Source: MWEH01 sp035409945
GTDB taxonomy: Bacteria > Bacillota > Clostridia > Christensenellales > DTU072
DNA length: 64,000 nt
Direction of reading: 5' to 3'
NCBI GenBank assembly: GCA_035409945.1
Contig: DAONQC010000002.1
Coordinates: 248,001-312,000 of the forward strand
Of the stretch, positions 19,382-28,965 are shown piece after piece (the first letter of the stretch is position 1; the number at the start of each line of letters is the position of its first letter). The notes beneath the pieces are model-generated. The model made no database searches, was not told the origin of the DNA, and saw only the letters and a list, made by a program, of their open reading frames with translations. Position numbers and translations under genes: made by a program.

Positions 19382-21061
19382 ATGAGTACACAAACAAGCG
19401 CAAGTGGGAAAGTCACTAACTTTTTACATAAGTTATTTGGCACAACCCCAGGACTAGGACTACAACCGAAAGAAGCTATTGCTTACAGCATAACTGGTTT
19501 TGGTCAAAACTTAATTTGCACAATTATTGGTTCTTATCTAACAATTTTTATGACAGATGCTCTAGGCTACAATTTAGATGTAAACCTTGGGAAAATATCG
19601 GGTGTATTGGCTGTTGCATTTTTAATGCTAGCAGTTAGACTGTTTGACGCATTTAACGATCCTATAATGGGCTCTGTTGTAGATTACACAAGAACAAAAT
19701 GGGGTAAATGTAGACCTTATTTAAAATGGATGGCTATTCCAATTGGGGTTATTACTATTTTATGTTTCTTGCCAGTGTATCCTAGAAACGTAGGCGGCTT
19801 TGTTGCTATATCTTTGGTTTACGTCGTATGGAGCGTTGCTTACACTGTTGCTGACGTCCCCTACTGGGCACTATCTAGCGCAATGGAGAGCGATACAGAT
19901 AAGAGAGGTAAAATGCTAACAGTTGCAAGACTTGCTTGTACTGGTGCTTCTGGACTTGTCACCATTCTTGTCCCTTTTATCACCAAAGCTGTTACAAAAA
20001 AATATATGTCTGCAGATGGTCTAATTTTAGCTGAACATGCTGCACAAGTTCGCCAAACATTAAGTTGGACATATTTCATTGTTGCTGCTGTTTTAGTTAT
20101 ACTTGCAATGCCTATGTTTTTCTATGGCTTCAAGCACACAAAGGAAAGAAACCAAACAACAGAAAAACCCGTTCCACTTAAAGAAAATATTAAACTATTG
20201 TTTTCAAATAAACCCCTAATGCTTATCGTGTTATCAGGTGTTTTAGGCGCGGCACGTATGGTTTATATGTACACCGGTGGACTATATTTTTGTAAATATG
20301 CCTTAAAGGATGAAAGCCTATATGGTCTTGTAACCATGTTAGTAGTACCTGGTGGTGTTGTCGCCTCCGTACTTGTTCCATGGTTTACTAAAAAATTCAG
20401 TAAGAAATGGACATTTATAATCTCTCACTTAGTTGGTGCTGTAGCTATGCTTATTATGTATTTAGTGGGATGGCAATCAACCGCAGGACTGGTTGTTGCA
20501 ATTATTGCGATGATTATACTCGGCATACCACAAGGCTTTTCTAACATAATGACCTATGCTTTAATTGCTGATAGTATTGACTATTTAGAATGGAAAACCG
20601 GAAAAAGAGCAGAAGGCATTTGTTTTGCTATGCAGACCTTAATTAACAAGATTGGTATGGCGGTGGGCGCATTCATTGGTGTTGTCGCATTCACGATGGC
20701 AAAAATTAGCTCAGATGACCCGATTGGTTCTATGACAGATGAAGGCTTAAAGAAATTATGGGATATGCTAGTATTATCTGGCGTTGTCAGTATGTTTGCA
20801 TGTACAATACCAATGTTCTTCTATCACTTTACAGAAGATAGGCAAAGGCAAGCAGTTACTGAAGTCGTTGCAAGAAAAGTAAATAATGATCCTAATTTCA
20901 TAGCAGAATATGCCGGAGACATTGATCTTCTTGCTCCCTACTTAAATGAAGGAATCTTAGAGCAAGCAACTGAAATTCGTAATGCACATTTAGCAAGTGA
21001 AGCATTAAAAGAAACTGAAAATGTTGTAGTCGTTGGAGACGATAATGTAGATAACGAATAA
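19382..21061 (+). CDS. GPH-family sugar:cation symporter (MFS)
   Basis: Members of the glycoside-pentoside-hexuronide family carry sugars into the cell with a cation. The 559-residue product has about twelve membrane segments and the family motif 'RLFDAFNDPIMG' followed by 'RTKWGKCRPYL'. The N-terminal tail of about 45 residues and the C-terminal tail of about 60 residues are longer than usual and soluble. GAGGAGGG lies before the ATG. It is divergent from the GH4 pair and shares the palindrome region, so it probably imports their substrate, perhaps a glucuronide or galactoside. Confidence 0.92.
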   Translation: MSTQTSASGKVTNFLHKLFGTTPGLGLQPKEAIAYSITGFGQNLICTIIGSYLTIFMTDALGYNLDVNLGKISGVLAVAFLMLAVRLFDAFNDPIMGSVVDYTRTKWGKCRPYLKWMAIPIGVITILCFLPVYPRNVGGFVAISLVYVVWSVAYTVADVPYWALSSAMESDTDKRGKMLTVARLACTGASGLVTILVPFITKAVTKKYMSADGLILAEHAAQVRQTLSWTYFIVAAVLVILAMPMFFYGFKHTKERNQTTEKPVPLKENIKLLFSNKPLMLIVLSGVLGAARMVYMYTGGLYFCKYALKDESLYGLVTMLVVPGGVVASVLVPWFTKKFSKKWTFIISHLVGAVAMLIMYLVGWQSTAGLVVAIIAMIILGIPQGFSNIMTYALIADSIDYLEWKTGKRAEGICFAMQTLINKIGMAVGAFIGVVAFTMAKISSDDPIGSMTDEGLKKLWDMLVLSGVVSMFACTIPMFFYHFTEDRQRQAVTEVVARKVNNDPNFIAEYAGDIDLLAPYLNEGILEQATEIRNAHLASEALKETENVVVVGDDNVDNE

Positions 21062-21086
21062 TCACTATTTCAATTACACACTAAAC

Positions 21087-21116
21087 AAATAGCGTGGACC
21101 AACATCCACGCTATTT
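21087..21116 (+). terminator. Terminator after the GPH symporter
   Basis: AAATAGCGTGGA (21087-21098) pairs perfectly with TCCACGCTATTT (21105-21116) around a 6-base loop, and T-rich sequence follows. Confidence 0.88.
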
Positions 21117-21155
21117 TATTTATCTTAACCACAGCCTATTATTTCAAACGACCAC

Positions 21156-21292
21156 CAGTTAACTTTGAAGCTATTTTTTCTTCTAGAAAGACTAATGCCC
21201 GCGTTACCGTGTTTTCCAACCACAGCCAAAAATAGTACGCCACTAGCAGTCATTACATATTATTTTTAATCTCTTCTGCTCACTTCCGTAGT
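21156..21292 (-). repeat. 137-bp decayed copy of the lipase gene 3' end
   Basis: This stretch aligns along its whole length with 21293-21429, which is the last ~110 bases of the lipase gene plus its stop region. Both begin CAGTTAACTT and keep blocks such as 'CTAG...ACTAATGC' and 'TAGTAC.' in order. The copy has diverged too far to be read. Confidence 0.85.
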
Positions 21293-21307
21293 CAGTTAAC
21301 TTGGGAG

Positions 21308-22792
21308 TTACTTTCTTCGTCTAGGTAGGCTTAATGCTAATGTTGCAGTACTTACAACAACAACTGAAAGTAGTACTGCTACAGCAGTTACTATGATACT
21401 ATTTTTAGTTTCTTCAGCTTCTTTTTCTACTACCATTTCATCCACTAATTCATATGTGGCATCTTTTAAGACTTCATCAAAAGAATAAAGTATAGTGTAG
21501 TGGTCCCAACCATCAAACAATACTATATCTTCAGGATCTGCATCCCCTGCTATTGCGGATACTGTAACAACAGTGCCATCACCTTGCGTAGTATTAATCA
21601 TTTGCTTAACTAGAGTTACCTTCCCAGTTTCTGGGTCGGTTACAAACTTAGTTTGAAAGCCGCCTGGCACGTTAGTTCCATTTATATACACTGTATCTAC
21701 AAGTTTAGATGCAAATATTTTACTACCATCGGCTTGTGTTACATAAAAGCAATCTCTTGCTTCTAGCCAATCTCTCATAGGGACTTTTAAATTACCTTCT
21801 GAATCTTTAGCCCATGGTCTTGTGCAATAGAACTCCCATAATTCTTCCTGAGTTTCAAACTCCATTCGTTCTCCATCTAAATAATACCCTGCAGTTTCTC
21901 CATTGTACTCATACAAAAACATCTCATATGATGGAAGCAATTGATATGGTGTATACATGTTAACAAGAGATTTAAATTGCTTGTCAAAGATCGTTGGTAC
22001 ATCAAAAGCAGAACTAATTCCTTCAGGTATCCCCGATATCATATCATCTATATTTTCTAAAATACCAATAGCTGAAAAAGACCCAAATAAAGGTGCATTA
22101 AAACTTATGAATTTTGAAACCTTTTTACGATTGGCTTCACTTCTTGCAAGATATGCAGTTATTACTGGTCCACCATTACTATGCCCCATTAGCACAACAT
22201 CGGTATATTCTTGCTCATTTATATAATTTTCTAGTTGCTCTGCATTATATCTTACATCTAATCTAAAGTCATAATTAAATACTTGAACTTCATATTCTTC
22301 GCCATATCTTGCATTTAACGATGTCCACATCTCTTTTAGGGAATTAACAACTCCATATTTTAATCTATTGTCAACGCTCCAAGGCGCCCTTACCACTTCT
22401 GGGTGTACGGGAGTAGCGTCTTCATTCATAGCTATCATATTAAGCAAACTATCAGGCTCACCAGCTCCGTCATTTGCAAGTATCTTTCCTAATTCTTCCA
22501 ATACTATTTCATCCATAAACAACGCTACGATGCCCTCTAAATTTAATCCATCTTTGTTCATGAGCATATCAAAACTTACATCATCTTTACCTTCAAAATT
22601 ATCCCATATAAAAGAGCCGTCTTCGGAATTCATAAGACCACTACCAAAAAGTCCAGGCAAGATAATCATTGCCTTTTTCTCCTTTTTGTTTAATGTGCCT
22701 ACAAGGAATCCAGTTCCTACCAGTAACGCTACTGTTGATATCGCAAGCATAACGGCTATTACACTTATAAAAATCCTTTTGCCTTTAGTCAT
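21308..22792 (-). CDS. LCAT/lipase-like acyltransferase or hydrolase, membrane-anchored
   Basis: The protein has the alpha/beta-hydrolase layout of the lecithin:cholesterol acyltransferase family: 'PGLFGSGLMN' near the N-terminus and the nucleophile elbow 'GHSNGG' with Ser205. I chose the ATG at 22792 (494 residues) because GGAGG lies 8 bases upstream. A hydrophobic segment at residues 7-33 and another near the C-terminus followed by RRRK place both ends at the membrane with the enzyme outside. The likely substrate is a lipid ester. It stands alone between a terminator and a spacer. Confidence 0.8.
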   Translation of the reverse strand: MTKGKRIFISVIAVMLAISTVALLVGTGFLVGTLNKKEKKAMIILPGLFGSGLMNSEDGSFIWDNFEGKDDVSFDMLMNKDGLNLEGIVALFMDEIVLEELGKILANDGAGEPDSLLNMIAMNEDATPVHPEVVRAPWSVDNRLKYGVVNSLKEMWTSLNARYGEEYEVQVFNYDFRLDVRYNAEQLENYINEQEYTDVVLMGHSNGGPVITAYLARSEANRKKVSKFISFNAPLFGSFSAIGILENIDDMISGIPEGISSAFDVPTIFDKQFKSLVNMYTPYQLLPSYEMFLYEYNGETAGYYLDGERMEFETQEELWEFYCTRPWAKDSEGNLKVPMRDWLEARDCFYVTQADGSKIFASKLVDTVYINGTNVPGGFQTKFVTDPETGKVTLVKQMINTTQGDGTVVTVSAIAGDADPEDIVLFDGWDHYTILYSFDEVLKDATYELVDEMVVEKEAEETKNSIIVTAVAVLLSVVVVSTATLALSLPRRRK

Positions 22793-23019
22793 TGTCTGTC
22801 CCTCCAAGTAACTAAATCAATATTATTATTTTAAACCAATTACTATATTCATTCAACATACAATTAGTACGTATTGTTACAATGTTTGATGAGTTAGTTA
22901 TCATAGTAAATGCATCTATATCTATAATTTCTCAAACTCAACTTGATACTGTTTCTAAACACATTTACAAATAGCTACAAAAGTTTGCCAGTTCCTGCAC
23001 TGATGAAATAATTAGAGCA

Positions 23020-23047
23020 CAAAAAAGAAGACCGCATTTGCGATCTC
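23020..23047 (-). terminator. Terminator after the PII-like gene
   Basis: An imperfect stem AGACCGC/GCGATCT with loop ATTT (one mismatch) is followed on the minus strand by CTTCTTTTTT. The rest of the spacer 22793-23019 shows no gene. Confidence 0.6.
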
Positions 23048-23071
23048 CTATATTGTTAAATTACAATTTCA

Positions 23072-23431
23072 TTAATCTACATTGTGTGGTTTTATTAAAA
23101 ACACATCATCTACTGGCAGGCTAAACATAAAACCGATTGCTCTTTTCTTGCAATTTGCAACAATCCTTCTTACAGCATCTACAACTTCAAGAACTTGTTC
23201 TTCTTTCATAACTGTAAATATTGTTTTAGAACCAGCTTTATCCTCAGGATCTGATTGACCAAAGAAAAAGTTATGGTGCATGTTTTGAAAAAGATCGGAC
23301 TTTCTAGTTAGAGCTGCGGCCATGCCTTCACTATCTACAATCGTAGCACCCTTAATATTTTTCTCTAAAAACATCTCTAAAATAGCTGGAATATACTGTG
23401 TTTCCCTAATGATGATAAAAAGTACTTTCAT
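23072..23431 (-). CDS. PII-like small protein
   Basis: The 119-residue product starts 'MKVLFIIIRETQYIPAIL' and has the alternating strand-helix pattern with 'GATIVDSEGMAAAL' that suggests the PII/GlnB-like superfamily of trimeric sensors. The Tyr-bearing uridylylation loop of true GlnB is absent. The ATG at 23431 has GGGAG about 6 bases upstream; the upstream TTG is less likely. A role in signalling by nucleotide or metabolite binding is inferred from fold only. Confidence 0.55.
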   Translation of the reverse strand: MKVLFIIIRETQYIPAILEMFLEKNIKGATIVDSEGMAAALTRKSDLFQNMHHNFFFGQSDPEDKAGSKTIFTVMKEEQVLEVVDAVRRIVANCKKRAIGFMFSLPVDDVFLIKPHNVD

Positions 23432-23555
23432 TTTCAACTCCCATAAATGTTATGTTACATATAGTTTACACAATTTAAGAAAATAAAACCATACAAACCG
23501 ACATCATTTACGCACTTTCGAATAATTCCTCAAAAAACGTGATAATAAAAGATTT

Positions 23556-23837
23556 TTAGCTTTTGCATTTTGGCTTTTTATCTAGCACTTTGACATACCC
23601 AGTACCGTACTGGACGCACTTACTAACTCTACTTAACGTTGCAGATGAAATATCAGTCTCTGAAGTAACCTGGTTATATGTTTTTCCATCTAAAAGTAGT
23701 TTTGCAGCATGCACTCTTTGCGCCATTTGTTCTATTTCTTTAATAGTGCATAAATCTGCAAAAAAAGCTGCACAATCTTCTTTATTCTCAATGCTTAAAA
23801 TTACATCATATAGTTCATCAATAAGTTGTTTTTTCAC
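23556..23837 (-). CDS. TrpR-like YerC/YecD family regulator
   Basis: This 93-residue protein matches the YerC family of TrpR-like DNA-binding proteins: 'LCTIKEIEQMAQRVHAAKLLL' followed by a helix-turn-helix 'TYNQVTSETDISSATLSRV'. The length is typical. Its targets cannot be told from the context. The gene is single, with short spacers on both sides. Confidence 0.88.
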   Translation of the reverse strand: MKKQLIDELYDVILSIENKEDCAAFFADLCTIKEIEQMAQRVHAAKLLLDGKTYNQVTSETDISSATLSRVSKCVQYGTGYVKVLDKKPKCKS

Positions 23838-24051
23838 ATCAAATCTCCTAATCTATTATGCCATCATTATACTTTAATACATTAATTAAGTAAAGTGGGA
23901 AACAATCTCTTTAAACAAGATTCAATGTTAGTTTTAAAAATGAACTAAGTAAAAAAGTTAAGCCAATTATTTTCTAATTACACAGTACCAATGTCGGCGT
24001 TAGCTACATTTGCCCGTAGTTTAATATTGAAGTCCACAACACATCAGTATA

Positions 24052-25197
24052 TTATGACTTGTTTTTGCTAGCTGGGGGCTCACCATAGTACTGGTAATAG
24101 TTACATTTTATGTCTGCATTATGGAGTTTTCTTACCTTGTCAGCTTTCTTACCAAACTGCTTTTCAACAGATGGATATGCGGATAATATATATGCGCTCC
24201 AGTTATCTAACCTATTATACATACTCCAAAACTCTGAATATAAGTTGCCCAAATTATCACTTTTCAGCCTTTCGCCATATGGAGGATTAGTTATAATTAT
24301 CCCATGTGCAAAGCGACTGGAAAATGTCTTCATATCTGCAGTCTGGAAGTGAATGTGCTTATCTACACCAGCGCTAGTTGCATGCTTTACAGCTAGTTTA
24401 ATTGCCTTTGGATTAATATCATATCCATAGATTCTTAAAGCATTGTCTTGCTCTAAAGATATAGCTTCTTCTAATGCTTTATCTTTAAATTTAGTGCCGT
24501 TTGCAAACTTTTCGTAGTGGAAGTTCCTATTTTTACCAGGAGCAATATTTCTTCCAATTAATGCAGCTTCAATCGGTATTGTGCCAGAACCTACAAATGG
24601 ATCGAGCAGTACTCTATCGTGTTTCCAAAAAGATAGTAGTATCATACCTGCAGCTAAAGTTTCTCTTAAAGGTGCGTCGCCAACTAGCGTCCTATACCCC
24701 CTTTTATGCAATGCGTCTCCAGATGTATCTAAATATACACAAACCTCATCTTCATATATTGATACTTCAACCGTTACCTTATTTTTATCTGGTAGTCTAT
24801 TTTGACCTCTTTTTTTCATGAGCCTTACAATAATTGCCTTTTGCGTAATGCTTTGAATGCTTGAAAAAGCCATAAGTGTGCTTTTTAACGCCTTTGCAGT
24901 AACTACAACACCTAAATCAGATGGTAGTATATCTTCCCAAGGGATAATATTCACGCTATCAAACAACTCATCAAAAGTTGTAGCTTTAAATTTTGAAAGA
25001 AGGACATATACTCTACTTGCAGTTCTTAAAAACATATTAGCACGAGCTACATCTTTCATTGTTCCTTCAAAGGAAATTCTGCCATTAATAGCCCCACTTG
25101 GCTCATAGCCAAGGTTTATAAGCTCATGTTTGAGAACTATCTCTAGTCCACTTTGTATAGAAGCAACAAGCGTTAATTTCCCATCTAGCATACTCAT
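24052..25197 (-). CDS. THUMP-domain 23S rRNA methyltransferase (RlmL/YpsC-like)
   Basis: The protein binds RNA through an N-terminal THUMP domain (residues about 1-165) and methylates guanine through a C-terminal SAM domain. 'LDPFVGSGTIPIEAALIGRN' is the SAM-binding motif and 'NPPYGERL' the catalytic N6/N2 methyltransferase motif. The 381-residue length matches the Firmicute YpsC family, which acts on large-subunit rRNA. The family assignment is firm; the exact methylated base is from family knowledge. A decayed copy of its 5' end lies upstream. Confidence 0.92.
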   Translation of the reverse strand: MSMLDGKLTLVASIQSGLEIVLKHELINLGYEPSGAINGRISFEGTMKDVARANMFLRTASRVYVLLSKFKATTFDELFDSVNIIPWEDILPSDLGVVVTAKALKSTLMAFSSIQSITQKAIIVRLMKKRGQNRLPDKNKVTVEVSIYEDEVCVYLDTSGDALHKRGYRTLVGDAPLRETLAAGMILLSFWKHDRVLLDPFVGSGTIPIEAALIGRNIAPGKNRNFHYEKFANGTKFKDKALEEAISLEQDNALRIYGYDINPKAIKLAVKHATSAGVDKHIHFQTADMKTFSSRFAHGIIITNPPYGERLKSDNLGNLYSEFWSMYNRLDNWSAYILSAYPSVEKQFGKKADKVRKLHNADIKCNYYQYYGEPPASKNKS

Positions 25198-25244
25198 AAT
25201 TTTCTCTTCATCTCAGCCTTTTATTATGGTTATTTATAATCGAG

Positions 25245-25330
25245 TTTGTGTAGATAAAACTAGCGTTAATTTTCCACCCAATATGCCAATAATACTCTCT
25301 TCGTTTTAGTAATTTATTCTGGTTATGATT
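25245..25330 (-). repeat. Decayed copy of the THUMP gene 5' end
   Basis: 'TTTGTGTAGATAAAACTAGCGTTAAT' type sequence at 25245 matches 25152 onward, which spans the first codons and leader of the THUMP gene, at an offset of 93. Blocks 'AGCGTTAAT', 'CTCTTC' and 'GGTTAT' stay in register. This shows that 5' gene ends are copied too. Confidence 0.75.
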
Positions 25331-25499
25331 ATACCATGTTTTAATTATTATGTATGTTTTTTATATCCATCGTATATTGTGTATACTGTAATTAACTTAC
25401 TTTACACTACAACATTACAATGCTAAAATCACTAGAAAGAAACTTTGAGTTGAAAATCAGCATAAATGACATACGGGCAAAATATGATATACTTACTAA

Positions 25500-25669
25500 A
25501 ATGTTGCTTACTAAAAACTACTGAATGTTACAAAAATGTGCAAGTTAAACCCTATTAAACTGGTGAAAAAGTCGTTTCTTAAATAAGAATTAATGTAACA
25601 AAAACGTACAAGCAAAACATACACTTTCAAAAGTATTTACTTGATATAACAAAATTATGCAGGAAAATT
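25500..25669 (+). repeat. Degenerate tandem copies of the cation exporter 5' region
   Basis: Three units contain 'TTACAAAAATGTGCAAG' (about 25527), 'GTAACAAAAACGTACAAG' (about 25594) and 'TATAACAAAATTATGCAGG' (about 25644). The last one includes the real ribosome site. 'TTGCTTACTAAAAACTACT' at 25504 resembles the early coding sequence 'TTGTTTATAAAAAACTACC' at 25691. The remaining spacer 25331-25499 shows no gene. Confidence 0.7.
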
Positions 25670-26830
25670 ATGATTACACTGATAAAAAAATTGTTTATAA
25701 AAAACTACCAAGATACTGAAAATAAAGAGGTTCGGTTTAAATATGGTATTGTTGCTGGGGCATTTGGCATAATCACTAATTTAATTGCTGCCATTATAAA
25801 AATAATCATTGGAATAATTAGTGGAAGTATTGCCATCATAGGTGATGCTGTAAATAACATTTCAGATACTGCCTCATCAGTTACAACTTTAGTTGGATTT
25901 AAAATATCATCTATACCCGCAGATAAAGACCATCCCTATGGACATGCCAGATTTGAATATGTTGCAAGTTTAATAATCTCTACAGTTATGCTCATGGTTG
26001 GCGTAATAATTGCAAAAACTTCTATAGAAAAAATAATTACACCAGTGGATATAAGTATTAATTATATCACCTACATTGTCCTTGGGTTTTCTATACTTTT
26101 AAAACTATCTCAAATGGCTCTATATATTAGTTTTGGAAAATCGGTAAATAGCGAAGCATTAAAAACTGCAGGGGTTGATAGTAGAAATGACATTATTTCC
26201 ACAATCGCTATAATTATCAGTGCAATAGTATTTAATGCAACAGGCGTCAATATTGATGGTTACGCTGGACTTTTAGTTGCACTCTTTATCGTTATCTCAA
26301 GCATTCTTCTTTTGAAAGACTCTATAAATCCCCTACTTGGACAAAAACCTGACAAAGAGCTTGTTAAAAAAATTAAAGATAAATTACTTTCATATGAAGG
26401 TGTTGAAGGCTTACACGATTTGATGATTCATGACTACGGCATCAACACTGCTTTTGTGGTAGTCCATGTAGAAGTACTTTCAACCTCTGATTTTGTTGAT
26501 TCCCACGATTTAATAGATAGAATTGAACGTGAATTTGAAGAAGATTTAGGAATGCACTTAGTTGTCCATCTAGATCCCATAATTACTGATGACGAAGAGG
26601 TTGTAGCTCATAGAGATAGGTGTATAAATATACTGAAAAACATCAATCCCGACCTTTCTCTTCATGATTTTAGAATGGTAAAAGGTCCAACTCACACTAA
26701 CATCATTTTCGATGCAGTGGTTCCCTTTGAATGTAAGATGAATAAAGCATCTCTAACCGAAATTTTTACAAAAGAATATGCAAATGAAGAAACCAAATTC
26801 TTTTTTGTAATTGAAATTGATAGACCATAG
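25670..26830 (+). CDS. Cation diffusion facilitator (CDF) exporter
   Basis: CDF proteins export divalent metals such as zinc, iron or manganese in exchange for protons. The 386-residue product has six membrane segments in the first 215 residues and the metal-site motifs 'DAVNNISD' and 'DKDHPYGHARFEY', followed by a cytoplasmic domain 'GVEGLHDLMIHDYG'. The C-terminal domain is extended by about 90 residues beyond the usual, with 'HRDRCINILKNINPDLSLHDFRMV'. The metal cannot be decided. It stands alone. Confidence 0.93.
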   Translation: MITLIKKLFIKNYQDTENKEVRFKYGIVAGAFGIITNLIAAIIKIIIGIISGSIAIIGDAVNNISDTASSVTTLVGFKISSIPADKDHPYGHARFEYVASLIISTVMLMVGVIIAKTSIEKIITPVDISINYITYIVLGFSILLKLSQMALYISFGKSVNSEALKTAGVDSRNDIISTIAIIISAIVFNATGVNIDGYAGLLVALFIVISSILLLKDSINPLLGQKPDKELVKKIKDKLLSYEGVEGLHDLMIHDYGINTAFVVVHVEVLSTSDFVDSHDLIDRIEREFEEDLGMHLVVHLDPIITDDEEVVAHRDRCINILKNINPDLSLHDFRMVKGPTHTNIIFDAVVPFECKMNKASLTEIFTKEYANEETKFFFVIEIDRP

Positions 26831-27092
26831 TCAATAACTTCCACAATTTATACAACTCTTTTACAAGTTACGACAACCGACGCTTGCATAAGGATTACTT
26901 AGCCTTAGCTTCCATATTTTTCTACATCGCTTGAGTATATTTACTGTTTCACTAATTTTTGTCGTATTTTATCACATATTTTATGTTAGACTTGTTGATA
27001 CACTTTTATGAGTGTAAAATAAATGTAGATGTAAATGTAATGCAATTATCACTAATGCAATACAAATCCAAAACTATTTAAGGGAGGAGTCT

Positions 27093-28487
27093 ATGACCGT
27101 TTTAACAATTAGAGCTTTAAGGCTAAAAGCTCCAAAAGTAGAAAGTAAAGAAGTTAAAAAAATTACATTTGATGAAGAAAAAGCAGTTCGCGATTTAGGA
27201 GAAATGATTAAATGTAAGACCGTTTCATATCGTGATAGGAGTTTAGAAGATAATGCTGAATTTGAAAAATTCTATGCATACCTAGAAAAAGCATTCCCAA
27301 ACATTTATGAAAACACCGAATTAACAAAAATTGAAGATAGAGGACTACTCTTTAAATGGAAGGGATTATCATCCGATAGTCCTAGCGTACTAATGTCCCA
27401 CTTCGATGTAGTCCCATCTGACGATGAGAAATGGGATTATCCTCCATATAGCGCAGAAATTGTTGATAATGAAATGTATGGAAGAGGTACACTAGATACT
27501 AAAATAACCACAAATGCAATATTTCAAGCTGTTGAACAATCCATTCAACAAGGCTTTGTCCCACAAAACGATGTATATTTAGCATTTTCGGGTAGTGAAG
27601 AAACATCTGGACCACACGCAGTTACGATTGTAGATATTTTAGAAGAAAATAAAATATTTCCACGCCTTGTACTAGATGAAGGCGGAGCTGTTACTGAAAA
27701 AGTATTCCCAGGAGTTAATGTCCCATGCGCTATGATTGGAATTGCTGAAAAAGGTATGGTCAATCTTAAATACACCGTTAAAAGTTCAGGTGGACATGCT
27801 TCTGCGCCAAAACCTAAAACCCCAATCACCACCCTATCAAAAGCTGTTGCAAGAGTTAATAAAAAGCCATTTAAAGCAAGACTTGTTAAACCTGTAAAAG
27901 ATATGTTAGAGGCGATGGGAAGTTATAGCGATAACTTTTTATTAAAACTCTTATGTGGAAACCTTTGGTTATTCAAAGGTTTACTAGGGTTTGTAGGAAA
28001 GAAAATCGGGGGAAACATAAATGCAATTATGAGAACAACTACTGCATTTACAACAATGAAAGGTGCAGATGCACTTAATGTAATACCTACCGAAGCATAT
28101 CTAACATCTAATCATAGAATACTACCTGGAGAAACCATGCAATCAACTCTTGAGTATGTTAAAAAAGTGGTTAACGATAAAAACGTGAATATTGAAATAA
28201 TTAATGGACAAGAACCATCAACTATTTCCGAACTATCTGGAACATATGATACTATAAAAGATACTATTCAAGAAGTTTGGCCGGGACTCCCAGTATCTCC
28301 ATACTTAATGGTCGCAGCAACGGATAGTAGACATCACTGTAGAATATCAAAAAATGTATATAGATTTTCACCTATGCATATAAATCACGATGACCTTGCA
28401 TTAATACACGGTCATAATGAAAGAGTATCTATTGATAACATACTAAAAGCAACTGAATTTTACTTAAGACTTGTTGAAAAACTATAA
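27093..28487 (+). CDS. M20 family peptidase/deacylase (carboxypeptidase S-like)
   Basis: M20 enzymes are zinc hydrolases of peptides or N-acyl amino acids. The 464-residue product has 'SHFDVVP' with His103 and Asp105, the bridging 'GRGTLDTK' with Asp135, and 'SGSEETSG' with catalytic Glu169-Glu170, then 'TDSRHH' near the end. The 'WDYPPYSAEIVDNEMYGRG' stretch is typical of the carboxypeptidase S/PM20D1 branch. It lacks a clear signal peptide. GGGAGG lies before the ATG. Upstream TTGTTG/TAAAAT with 17-base spacing near 26992-27020 may be its promoter. Confidence 0.92.
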   Translation: MTVLTIRALRLKAPKVESKEVKKITFDEEKAVRDLGEMIKCKTVSYRDRSLEDNAEFEKFYAYLEKAFPNIYENTELTKIEDRGLLFKWKGLSSDSPSVLMSHFDVVPSDDEKWDYPPYSAEIVDNEMYGRGTLDTKITTNAIFQAVEQSIQQGFVPQNDVYLAFSGSEETSGPHAVTIVDILEENKIFPRLVLDEGGAVTEKVFPGVNVPCAMIGIAEKGMVNLKYTVKSSGGHASAPKPKTPITTLSKAVARVNKKPFKARLVKPVKDMLEAMGSYSDNFLLKLLCGNLWLFKGLLGFVGKKIGGNINAIMRTTTAFTTMKGADALNVIPTEAYLTSNHRILPGETMQSTLEYVKKVVNDKNVNIEIINGQEPSTISELSGTYDTIKDTIQEVWPGLPVSPYLMVAATDSRHHCRISKNVYRFSPMHINHDDLALIHGHNERVSIDNILKATEFYLRLVEKL

Positions 28488-28515
28488 CAGATGAAATAAA
28501 CCTTTAGGAAACAAT

Positions 28516-28601
28516 ATAATACACAGACATACCGAAAAGGTATCTATTAATAATATACTAAAAGTGACCGAATCTATAACTCGTTAAAAACTATAACAAC
28601 T
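28516..28601 (+). pseudogene. Decayed copy of the M20 gene 3' end
   Basis: The 86 bases align with 28401-28487 at an offset of 115. They keep 'TAATACAC', 'GGTATCTATTAATAATATACT', 'AAAGTGACCGAAT' and 'TTAAAAACTATAACA', matching the last 29 codons and the stop. Frameshifts prevent translation. It lies between the stop codon and the terminator. Confidence 0.88.
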
Positions 28602-28628
28602 AAAATCAACTTTTATGAAAAAACATTA

Positions 28629-28656
28629 ACCATATGGCAAAAATGTCATATGGTTT
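28629..28656 (+). terminator. Terminator of the M20 gene
   Basis: AACCATATGGCA (28629-28640) pairs with TGTCATATGGTT (28645-28656) around AAAA with one G-U pair, and TTTTA follows. It lies 140 bases past the stop because the gene-end copy intervenes. Confidence 0.82.
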
Positions 28657-28873
28657 TTAATTTACATATATTTTACTTAACGCAAATTATGTACTTTTCT
28701 GGCGATTCTTCACGATATGTAATATGTGGTTTTTGCTATGTTTTTGTAGCCATAGATACCAATATTCAATATATTTTCGAAATCTAGAAATTATTGCAAC
28801 TAGCTTTTTGTTTAAACCCGTTCGCTTTTGAAGGTTGAATTTGGGCAGAAAAAAATATCAGCGAAACTCATGT

Positions 28874-28902
28874 TTGACTTTACTCACATATAATTTTATT
28901 AT
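28874..28902 (+). promoter_or_regulatory. Putative promoter of the surface/export cluster
   Basis: TTGACT (28874-28879) and TATTAT (28897-28902) are spaced by 17 bases. A GC-rich inverted repeat follows at 28915. The stretch 28657-28873 shows no gene. Confidence 0.6.
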
Positions 28903-28914
28903 ATATATTATCAC

Positions 28915-28942
28915 CGAGCGCGTGTTTTATTTTTCGTGCTCG
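28915..28942 (+). promoter_or_regulatory. CG-rich inverted repeat before the EAL-like gene
   Basis: CGAGCGCG (28915-28922) pairs with CGTGCTCG (28935-28942) with one G-U pair and a 12-base loop. CG-rich motifs of this kind also mark the promoters near 32964 and 35430. It overlaps the longest possible start, which favours the later GTG. Confidence 0.5.
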
Positions 28943-28965
28943 CAATTTTAAAGCGGGAGATTTTT

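Noticed and set aside
23072..23431. Canonical GlnB nitrogen regulator
   Set aside because: The modified Tyr loop and the conserved C-terminal signature of GlnB are not present; only a PII-like fold is proposed.
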